Of a DNA stretch of 12,653 bases, positions 5,738 through 12,653 are shown piece by piece. A program made the position numbers and the translations under genes. Every line of letters begins with the position of its first letter. The stretch's first letter is position 1. Origin of the DNA: Bacteroidales bacterium (lineage in GTDB: Bacteria; Bacteroidota; Bacteroidia; Bacteroidales; UBA7960); the NCBI GenBank assembly GCA_007131125.1, contig SLRE01000257.1, positions 1 to 12,653 of the forward strand, given 5' to 3'. Under the pieces are notes generated by a model. That model was not told the origin of the DNA. It searched no databases and worked only from the letters and a program-made list of their open reading frames with translations.

Positions 5738-8314
5738 CAGCTTGAAGGTTGCCTGTGTGGATGCCCTGAACTGGGGGTTGAAGGAAGAAAGGATGATTTG
5801 TCCCTCTCCTTTTTTCAACCAAATCAGTGCAGCCTCCTTTTCAAGAAGCTCCTGCTTTTCGGCATAACCGCTCATAAGCAGGTTCTCTTCGGCGAAGGTG
5901 GCGACAACCCTTCTGTCCATATCGGCACCGGGTATGGATGTTCTGAAAACGGGAGTTCCCCGGTGAAAAACACCGGATTGCTCAGGCATGCCCCATGCCA
6001 GGGGATGTTCGGTGCGCAAATTTACCCTGAGCAGTGAACCGGGAACATAAAGCCCCTGTCCGGACAAATTATCCCCGATATTGCTGAAAGGCAGCATGAA
6101 CTCCTCTCTTTCATTTCCTTCCCCAATTGTAATCATGCCGGTAAACAGCTCAATGGCCGGTCCCCAGGCCATCACATTGCCTCCCTCGTTGATAAACTTC
6201 ATCAGGTTTTCAAAACCTTCCTTTTCCATTCCTTTAGAATATTCAGGAGGATAGGGCGAAGGCATGGGCCGTCCGTTGCGCTCAAACCTGCCATTCATAA
6301 ACACGGATTTCTGACGGTCGGTAAATACCAGGATATCAAAATTTCGCTGCAGGTCCGAGGTTTTAAGTTCATCAGGACGCAAAACCGTGTAAGGGATATG
6401 GTACTGGTCAAAGATGAAGCGTGTCCAGCCGCCATCCATATCATGAAACCAGGTTTCCACAATGCCTACCCGCGGCATGGTCAGGGTTTTGGTTTCTGCA
6501 TCAGGTTTGGTTTCCAGCCATACCGGGCTGATCAAAAGCTCCTGCTCAATATTATTAAACCCTGTCCCTGTTTGAATGAAAAAGCTGCCGGCAGGATATT
6601 CCTTTTCATTATGCGTGAAAGCTTTAAGGGCCCTTTCTACTGTCAATCCCTTTTTCAAGGCCATAAAGGCTGCTTTGAAACTTTGGTTCTGTTCGGAAGA
6701 AAACAATGCAAAAGCATGTTCTTCCTTTTCAGGGCGGGAAATGCGGAAAGGCATTTCCACTGGTTCAAGCAGGTTTTCCATACGGGCTATTGGGGTATTA
6801 ATTTCCACGGCTTCCACTCCGCGATGAAGGGGCAAAGACCAGGTGGTAATATCGTAAGGCCTGATGAGCTCTCCCCCGGGGGTATAGTGGCGTGCCGGAA
6901 ACTTCTGGGCTTCAAGAATCTCCTTGATAAAGGCCCGGTAAGGCTGGGCCAGGGGAACCACCAGGTCACCGGAATGGAAGTTTCGGTTGTTCCACACCAG
7001 GTCCTCTGTCAGGCGGAAAGTTTTTACCCCATGCTGATGGAGCAGATTCACAATACCAGCCATTTCTCCCTGCTCACGCTGCTCTTTGGGAAAAATATAA
7101 TAATAGGGGGCTTCCTGCCTGCCTCTTTCAATTTCCCTCCGGCTCACTTCATTGCGAAATTTCAATATTTCCTGTTTGTGAATGGCAGAGGTATGAAGGT
7201 AAGAAAAGGTATTTTCAGTTTCGTACATCAGAATGTCGGAAAGTCTCCACCAACCGCCTTCCCATGGCTGGGGGAGGTTGATGCTGATGGCATACTCACC
7301 CAGACCTTTCCCGATGGTGCGCAGCTCGTTGGGTTCCACGTAAATCGGAGTGGCGATGTTTACACTGGCCGCTTCTGAAAGCATGCCCACAATCCCTTTC
7401 CATATGGAGGTGGTGGTAGCTCCCGGCCAGTAATCATCAAAAAGGTAATTGACCGATACACTTTTAAACCCGGCATCCGTCATTTCAGAAAGGGTGCGGG
7501 ACCCATAAATCCTCATCCAGTTCCATATTCCGGCATCCACATTCTCGGCAATGGGGTCGTGGGGAGGAGAGATGTAAAATCTTGGACCGGTCGAACCCAT
7601 TTGATGCCTTTCTACCATGGCCTGCGGAAACCATTTGGTTGAATAAGTTTCAGCCACCGCAATATTCTCACTTTGGGTGAGGGTTACAAAATCCCGGTTG
7701 ATGTTGTGACCCACGTATTTGTGGTAAACTCCGGGCATTCGGCTGGTTTCAAGGGGTGTGCCTTTGTGTTTGTTGTAATGCTCAACAATCATATTCATAC
7801 CATCAGGATTGTGGGGAATGAACATGGCAACGGTGTTTTCCAGAATTTTTTCGCGGCGGTGGTCATCCCCGGTAAGCAATTCATAGGCAATCAGGGGCAA
7901 AGCCTGCATTGGGCCCACCTCATTGGCGTGCATACTTAAAGCAGATAGGAAAAAAACTTTGCCGTTTTCCAGCAAGGTTTCCCTGTCGGTATCCGCCGGG
8001 ATATTGTCCATGGCCAGTTGCCGGTTTATTTCACGCAACCCTTCCAGGTTGTTGATGTTTTCTTTCGAAGAAATAAAAATCAGGTACATGGGACGTCCCA
8101 GTTCGGTTGTTCCGATTTCTTCGATATGTACCATGGGAGAGGCTTGTGCAAGCTTTTCCATGTATTCCATCAATGGTTCATACTTGAACAGCATGCGGTC
8201 TTCTCCCGGGGTAAACCCAAAATGTTCTTCAGGAGAAGGAATCTGTGCGTTGACAAAGGGTACAAAAAACACTAAAAGTGCCAGAGAAAGCAGGGAAGAG
8301 GAAGCAGATTTCAT
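5714..8314 (-). CDS. Secreted M14-family zinc metallopeptidase with C-terminal glutaminase-like domain
   Basis: This 866-residue protein has a Sec signal peptide (hydrophobic 8-20, likely cleavage after VNA near residue 23), so it is periplasmic or exported. The N-terminal half is an M14 carboxypeptidase-type domain: H129 and E132 in SMHANEVGP, the substrate-binding arginine R207 in NINRDF, and the third zinc ligand H237 in ERHQMGSTGPRFY. E314 in GMLSEAAS is the likely general base. All catalytic positions appear intact. From about residue 615 the C-terminus (VGIVETWFHDMDGGWTRF, later GGNVMAWGP) resembles the class I glutamine amidotransferase-like domain found fused to this M14 subgroup. The substrate is unknown, and peptides from the environment or cell wall are only a guess. 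The start lies 99 bp after the tolC stop on the same strand, so it may be co-transcribed. Its 3' end overlaps the pseudouridine synthase gene. Confidence 0.92.
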   Translation of the reverse strand: MKSASSSLLSLALLVFFVPFVNAQIPSPEEHFGFTPGEDRMLFKYEPLMEYMEKLAQASPMVHIEEIGTTELGRPMYLIFISSKENINNLEGLREINRQLAMDNIPADTDRETLLENGKVFFLSALSMHANEVGPMQALPLIAYELLTGDDHRREKILENTVAMFIPHNPDGMNMIVEHYNKHKGTPLETSRMPGVYHKYVGHNINRDFVTLTQSENIAVAETYSTKWFPQAMVERHQMGSTGPRFYISPPHDPIAENVDAGIWNWMRIYGSRTLSEMTDAGFKSVSVNYLFDDYWPGATTTSIWKGIVGMLSEAASVNIATPIYVEPNELRTIGKGLGEYAISINLPQPWEGGWWRLSDILMYETENTFSYLHTSAIHKQEILKFRNEVSRREIERGRQEAPYYYIFPKEQREQGEMAGIVNLLHQHGVKTFRLTEDLVWNNRNFHSGDLVVPLAQPYRAFIKEILEAQKFPARHYTPGGELIRPYDITTWSLPLHRGVEAVEINTPIARMENLLEPVEMPFRISRPEKEEHAFALFSSEQNQSFKAAFMALKKGLTVERALKAFTHNEKEYPAGSFFIQTGTGFNNIEQELLISPVWLETKPDAETKTLTMPRVGIVETWFHDMDGGWTRFIFDQYHIPYTVLRPDELKTSDLQRNFDILVFTDRQKSVFMNGRFERNGRPMPSPYPPEYSKGMEKEGFENLMKFINEGGNVMAWGPAIELFTGMITIGEGNEREEFMLPFSNIGDNLSGQGLYVPGSLLRVNLRTEHPLAWGMPEQSGVFHRGTPVFRTSIPGADMDRRVVATFAEENLLMSGYAEKQELLEKEAALIWLKKGEGQIILSSFNPQFRASTQATFKLLFNALLL

Positions 8315-8413
8315 AACTTTTTCTTGGTTTGAGGTTTGGTGGTTTTTCTTGGTGGGCTAAAAGTAAGAAAAATTTTTTTTCAGGATGGAAGGTTTTTACT
8401 TTCTCTTTGGCAT

Positions 8414-9742
8414 TTACAAAAGCCTTTCCATCAATTCACCACTCAACCGGTAAACGTCAATTTCAATAATTCTCATGGCGTATTTCAGGTCAATAAGCTG
8501 ATTTTCAACCTGCAGGGCCGCAAGTTGTGTTTGCCTGAATTCGTAACCATTGATGGCTCCTGTTTGAAGTTGCTCCCTGGCAATTGAAAGGGAACGGTCG
8601 GCTGCTTCAACACTTTCCTGCAAAAGCCGGTATTGCTGCAAAAAAGCCTCATAACGGCTGATAAGCCTGACCAGTTCCGATTCAATGAAAACCCGGGTGT
8701 CTTTTTGGTAAATGTCTGCACTTTCTTTTTCAAGCACAACGTTTTCAATCCTGGTGTTCTGCCTCCCTCCATCGTAAAGGTTAAAGCGCACCCTGATTCC
8801 GAATTGGGCACCCCGGCTTTGTGAAGATTCAATAATACCCAGCTCACTGGTTTGGTGCGAAAAAGCGTAATTTCCGAAAAGACTCACCTGGGGGTATCTT
8901 TCACCTTTTTCTATTCGGTAATTGGCTTCAGTCAGCATTTCTTCCAGTTTGGCACGCTCCAGGTCGCGGTTATTTTTTTCTGCCATTTCAATCAGCTCCC
9001 CGTCTGGTGCAATGCCTTGCAGGTCAATGGCATCAGACTGAGGCTGGAGGGCCAATCTTGGATTGCGGTTGATCAGCCGGTTTATCTGGATTTCCTGGTC
9101 ACGCATGTTCATTTCCTGGTCAACCACAAGGGCACTGTCGGAGTTGTAATCTACCACGGCCTGATGATAAAGCAGGGCACTACCCGAACCAACCGCCCGC
9201 TTTCGCTCTTCCAGCTCAAGCCGGTATGCCGAAACCTCTTTGAATTGTTCCAGAGTTTCAAGTAAGCGCTTTTCCCTGACCAGCGAATAATAAGTTTTGG
9301 CCAGGTCCGAAACGGTTTGTTCAATGAAGAATCTTGTTTCCAAATCGCTCATCTGCGCAAGGTATCCCAGCCGGTCGCGGCGGGCAAACATGCTGAAACC
9401 GTCAAAAACCATCCAGTCTACCTCTACCATGGCATTGAAAAGGGTGCTGAGGGCATTGTCGCCGCTTCGGGTTTCCCCCGTAAATAAATTTGCTTCCGAA
9501 GTTTGGATCTCCCACGAACGCTCCGAACCAATCCCGACCATGGGCAACATTCCTGCATTTCCGGGGGTGTTCAGATTTTCTGCCATCTGTTGCTGTTTTC
9601 TCATGATCTGCAACTGATAATTTTCCTGAAGGGTAAGGTCAATGAGCTCTTCCAGGCTGTATCTGTCCTGCTGGCCAAAAGCCGAAAAGCTAAAAATGAA
9701 AAGAATCAGTGCAAATATTTCAGTCTTTTTCTTCAACAACAT
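8414..9742 (-). CDS. TolC-family outer membrane efflux protein
   Basis: Outer membrane channel of a tripartite efflux system, forming a trimeric beta-barrel and periplasmic alpha-helical tunnel. From the ATG at 9742 the protein has 442 residues, with a clean signal peptide (MLLKKKTEIF... ending ...SAFGQQ, cleavage near residue 22-23). Two related halves follow, each with long amphipathic helices, and the second repeats the barrel-strand pattern (PQVSLFGNYAF and FGIRVRFNLYDGG, matching VEVDWMVFDGF of the first half). This duplicated outer membrane efflux (OEP) architecture and the length are typical. A longer frame begins at a TTG at 9766, but it would place eight extra charged residues before the signal peptide, so I reject it. 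The gene overlaps the end of the RND gene by 23 bp, which implies translational coupling and a shared operon. Confidence 0.94.
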   Translation of the reverse strand: MLLKKKTEIFALILFIFSFSAFGQQDRYSLEELIDLTLQENYQLQIMRKQQQMAENLNTPGNAGMLPMVGIGSERSWEIQTSEANLFTGETRSGDNALSTLFNAMVEVDWMVFDGFSMFARRDRLGYLAQMSDLETRFFIEQTVSDLAKTYYSLVREKRLLETLEQFKEVSAYRLELEERKRAVGSGSALLYHQAVVDYNSDSALVVDQEMNMRDQEIQINRLINRNPRLALQPQSDAIDLQGIAPDGELIEMAEKNNRDLERAKLEEMLTEANYRIEKGERYPQVSLFGNYAFSHQTSELGIIESSQSRGAQFGIRVRFNLYDGGRQNTRIENVVLEKESADIYQKDTRVFIESELVRLISRYEAFLQQYRLLQESVEAADRSLSIAREQLQTGAINGYEFRQTQLAALQVENQLIDLKYAMRIIEIDVYRLSGELMERLL

Positions 9743-12653
9743 GGGTTCTGTCTTTTTTACTGGCAATAAAAGTGTATAATGCAGGAATGATAAACAATGT
9801 CAGGATCAGGGAAAACAAAAGCCCGCCGATAATAACCACTCCCATGGGCACCCGACTGTTGGCAACCCCTCCGAAAGAAATGGCAAGAGGTAAAGCTCCC
9901 AGTGCAGTGGCAAGGGTTGTCATGATAATGGGACGAACCCGGTCGTTGGCTGCATTGATCACCGCCTCAAGAACCTCCTGTCCTTCGGCCCGTTTCTGGT
10001 TGGCAAATTCAACGATGAGGATTCCGTTTTTGGTTACAATTCCTACCAGCACGATCATCCCGATCTGGCTGAAAATATTCAGGGTTTGCCCAAAAAGCCA
10101 TAAGGTCAGCAGGGCACCGGCCAGGGCCAAAGGCACTGTAAACATAATGGTGAGCGGATCCCTGAAGCTTTCAAACTGTCCTGAAAGGGTAAGGTATATC
10201 AGCACCAGGGCAAAAATAAATACAAGAAGGAGGTTTCCGGAGCTTTCCATATAGTCGGCTGAAGTACCGGCAAGCGCGGTAAGGAAGGTTTCATCCAGCA
10301 CTTCGGCGGCAATCTCATCCATGGCTTCTATTCCATCTCCCAAAGTATATCCGGAAGCTGTAGAGGCAGATATGGTAGCCGATGAATAACGGTTGAACCT
10401 CAGCAACTGGGGAGGCATGCTTTCGTCGCGCATGCTTACCAGGGCATCAAGGGGTACCATATCACCGGAGGCGGCGCGAACATTAATATGGGAAATATCA
10501 CCGGGCTGACTTCTTTGACCTCTTTCGGCCTGTGCAAGCACAAAATATTGCTTCCCGTCCCTGATAAAATATCCGATTCTCTGCTCGCTGAAATATGTTT
10601 GCAGGGTTTCCGCAATGTCCCTCACGCTGATGCCCAGGTCGAAGGCTTTGTCACGGTCTATGTCAATTACCAGCTCGGGGCGGGTAAAGCGCAGGTCGAT
10701 ATCCACCACTTCAAAAGCCGGATGATCGCGTGCAGCCCCCATAAAGGCAGGAATGTTTTCCTGCAGGGCATCAAGATTGGGTGCCTGTAGCACATACTGT
10801 ACCGGAAGCCCCCTCCTGCCGCCTCCTCCAATGGTCGGGTCCTGAACAACAAAGGTCTGGGCCATGTTGTATTCCCTTACCTTGCGGTTCAATTCGGCAG
10901 CCAGCTCCATCTGTGTTTTGCTTCTTTCGTTGGGTTGTTTCAGCATTACCCTTACAAAACCTGAATTTACAGATACCGAGGCTCCAAACCCAGGAGAGGT
11001 TACCGAAAGCAGGTATTCCTTTTCCTGAAGGGTATCCAGCAGCTCTATCAGTTGCATCTGGTATTCATCCATCATCTCATAGGAAGTTCCTTCAGGTGCA
11101 GTGGAAACCAGCCTCAACCGGCTTTTGTCATCCAGGGGGGCAAGCTCCGATGGCAGAATGCTCATAAAAAGCCAAATCATCCCGGCCGTTACCAAAACAA
11201 TTGGAAAAGCAAGGTACCTTTTCTGCATAAATGAAGTGAGCCAGCCACGATAACTTCCCAGGAAAAAATCAATGGGTTTGCGAATAAATTTCAGGGAAGC
11301 GTATTCCCGGTTTTCGGCTTTCAGGATGCGGGAACTCATCATCACCGTTAGAGAAAGCGAAATAAATGTAGATATCAGAATGGCACCAGCCACCACCATG
11401 GCAAACTCCCTGAACAACCTTCCGGTGAGTCCCATCATGAAAAAGATGGGAAGAAACACGCTGATAAGGGTGATGGTGGTGGAGATGATGGCAAAAAACA
11501 CCTGCCGTGAACCCTTGAATGCCGCTTGTATGGGAGTCATTCCCTGCTCAATTTTTGAGAATATGTTTTCCATCATAACAATGGCATCGTCCACAACCAT
11601 ACCGGTAGCGAGCAAAAGGCCCAGGAGGGTGAGCACATTGATGGAAAACCCGGCTGCATATAAAAAGGCAAAACTGCCAATCAGTGAAATGGGGATGGTA
11701 ATAATGGGTATTAGGGTGGTTCTGATGTTGCGCAGAAAAACAAAGATGATGACCAGTACCAGGATAAAAGCAATCATAATGGTATATTGCACATCTCGGA
11801 TAGAGCGCCGAATGCTGTCGGTAATGTCCAGGCCCACTCCCACAATGATGTCGGATGGTATCTCGTTCTTCAGCATTTCAACCCGGTTGTAGGCTTCGTC
11901 AACAATTTCGATGTAGTTGGAACCAGGCTGGGGTTGCATGGCTACCCCCACCATGGGAATGCCTTCATTGCCTCTTAAAATGGACTGTTCATTCAGGGCT
12001 CCCAGTTTGGCCCTTCCAATGTCTTTCAGGCGGATGATGGTATTGTCCCTGCTGGCAATCACCAGGTTGTCAAACTCCTCCTCAGTATTTAGCCTTCCAT
12101 AGGTTTGGATGGTCAGGTAGCGCCGGTCTCCTTCCACCTGCCCGGAAGGCAGTTCAATGTTTTGCTCGTTCAGGGCATTGCGAACATCGGCCGGGGTGAC
12201 ATTAAATGCATTCATGCGGTCAACATCCAGGATCAAACGCATGGCATAACGTTTCTGCCCCCATATATTTATGCGGCTGACCCCTTCAATGGTTTGCAGC
12301 CTTTCTCCAAAAACATTTTCGGCTATCTCGGTAAGTTCCAGCAAATTTCTTTTCCGGCTTTGCAAGGTAATGGTCAGGATGGTTTCGGCATCGGCATCCG
12401 CTTTGGAAACAATGGGAGGGTCGGCATCAGGAGGCAGATTTCGCACCGCCTGTGAAACTTGGTCCCTCACATCGTTGGCGGCATTATCCAAATCCATTCC
12501 CAGCTCAAATTCAACCCTGATGGTGCTGCGGCCCGTGGAACTGATCGAACTCAGGGTTTTAATTCCATCAACCCGGTTGATCTGCTCTTCCAAAGGCTCG
12601 GTAATCTGCGATTCAATGATCTGGGCATTGGCACCTGTATAATCTGTCCTTAC
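9720..12653 (-). CDS. RND (HAE1/AcrB-type) efflux transporter permease, 5' end missing
   Basis: Inner membrane proton-driven pump subunit that expels hydrophobic compounds through the adaptor and TolC. The frame stays open to the right edge, giving 977 visible residues. The first (VRTDYTGANAQIIESQITEP) matches the porter-domain start of AcrB near its residue 45, so about 45 residues are missing. The proton-relay aspartates of TM4 are present in MVVDDAIV (codons within 11581-11600; D355 and D356 of the visible part), and the TM10 lysine in IVTKNGILIVEF (codon 10029-10031). The large periplasmic porter loops and the final GALPLAISFGG / PMGVVIIGGLL segments are normal. Drug specificity cannot be read from the sequence. 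The periplasmic adaptor is not in the window and probably lies just upstream, past base 12653, as is usual. The stop overlaps the tolC start. Confidence 0.95.
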   Translation of the reverse strand, partial: VRTDYTGANAQIIESQITEPLEEQINRVDGIKTLSSISSTGRSTIRVEFELGMDLDNAANDVRDQVSQAVRNLPPDADPPIVSKADADAETILTITLQSRKRNLLELTEIAENVFGERLQTIEGVSRINIWGQKRYAMRLILDVDRMNAFNVTPADVRNALNEQNIELPSGQVEGDRRYLTIQTYGRLNTEEEFDNLVIASRDNTIIRLKDIGRAKLGALNEQSILRGNEGIPMVGVAMQPQPGSNYIEIVDEAYNRVEMLKNEIPSDIIVGVGLDITDSIRRSIRDVQYTIMIAFILVLVIIFVFLRNIRTTLIPIITIPISLIGSFAFLYAAGFSINVLTLLGLLLATGMVVDDAIVMMENIFSKIEQGMTPIQAAFKGSRQVFFAIISTTITLISVFLPIFFMMGLTGRLFREFAMVVAGAILISTFISLSLTVMMSSRILKAENREYASLKFIRKPIDFFLGSYRGWLTSFMQKRYLAFPIVLVTAGMIWLFMSILPSELAPLDDKSRLRLVSTAPEGTSYEMMDEYQMQLIELLDTLQEKEYLLSVTSPGFGASVSVNSGFVRVMLKQPNERSKTQMELAAELNRKVREYNMAQTFVVQDPTIGGGGRRGLPVQYVLQAPNLDALQENIPAFMGAARDHPAFEVVDIDLRFTRPELVIDIDRDKAFDLGISVRDIAETLQTYFSEQRIGYFIRDGKQYFVLAQAERGQRSQPGDISHINVRAASGDMVPLDALVSMRDESMPPQLLRFNRYSSATISASTASGYTLGDGIEAMDEIAAEVLDETFLTALAGTSADYMESSGNLLLVFIFALVLIYLTLSGQFESFRDPLTIMFTVPLALAGALLTLWLFGQTLNIFSQIGMIVLVGIVTKNGILIVEFANQKRAEGQEVLEAVINAANDRVRPIIMTTLATALGALPLAISFGGVANSRVPMGVVIIGGLLFSLILTLFIIPALYTFIASKKDRTHVVEEKD

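Noticed and set aside
6398..7378. A 326-codon plus-strand open frame inside the M14 peptidase gene
   Set aside because: It lies wholly antisense to a gene with intact catalytic motifs, its product has no recognisable domain or signal, and it has no promoter or ribosome site. It is a shadow of codon bias.
8340..8400. Hairpin or terminator between tolC and the peptidase gene
   Set aside because: AAAGTAA and TTACTTT can pair on the minus strand, but the stem is all weak pairs with a loop of nearly 30 bases and no T run after it. A TACTTTTA there resembles a -7 element but lacks a -33 partner.
9743..9766. Longer TolC start at a TTG codon
   Set aside because: It adds eight charged residues in front of a good signal peptide and needs a rare start codon; the ATG at 9742 is better.
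11272..11892. A 206-codon plus-strand open frame inside the RND gene (and a similar 181-codon one at 9709-10254)
   Set aside because: Both are antisense to strongly conserved RND membrane segments; the composition is what the complement of such codons produces. No independent support.

Overview
The gene content and style point to a Bacteroidota genome, probably of a Bacteroidales-type lineage, but no taxonomic marker here fixes the genus. The clues are secreted M14 metallopeptidases and RND/TolC pairs of the type common in that phylum, weak or absent Shine-Dalgarno sites at most starts, and matches to the Bacteroidota promoter consensus (TTTG near -33, TAnnTTTG near -7) upstream of two genes. 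All eight complete genes and the two edge-truncated ones look intact. I see no tRNA, rRNA, CRISPR array, insertion sequence or phage gene.

Layout from left to right. Bases 1-100 hold the 3' end of an unidentified plus-strand gene, closed by a clear intrinsic terminator. Next comes a compact minus-strand cluster, transcribed right to left: a YihY/BrkB-family membrane protein, a TspO/MBR-like membrane protein, a Tat-targeted Rieske-like protein, and a membrane-anchored FMN-binding-domain protein. The last three are separated by only 12 and 20 bp. Upstream of them and on the same strand lies peptide chain release factor 3 (prfC), with a weak terminator and a candidate promoter between it and the cluster. 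A RluA-family pseudouridine synthase is divergent from prfC. It runs convergently into, and overlaps by 24 bp, a large secreted M14-family metallopeptidase. To the right, again on the minus strand, are a TolC-family outer membrane factor and an RND efflux pump subunit truncated by the window edge. These two overlap by 23 bp.

Functionally there are three themes. The first is housekeeping translation and RNA modification (prfC and the pseudouridine synthase). The second is a tripartite efflux locus (RND plus TolC, with the periplasmic adaptor presumably just beyond the right edge). The third is a small envelope redox cluster (TspO-like, Rieske-like, FMN-binding). That cluster is the part most worth a second look: the Rieske-like protein has the first cluster-binding motif (C-T-H) but a phenylalanine where the second ligand histidine should be, while it keeps a twin-arginine signal and the surrounding fold signature. 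Nothing else looks like an obviously new system; the rest is ordinary core and accessory bacterial gene content.
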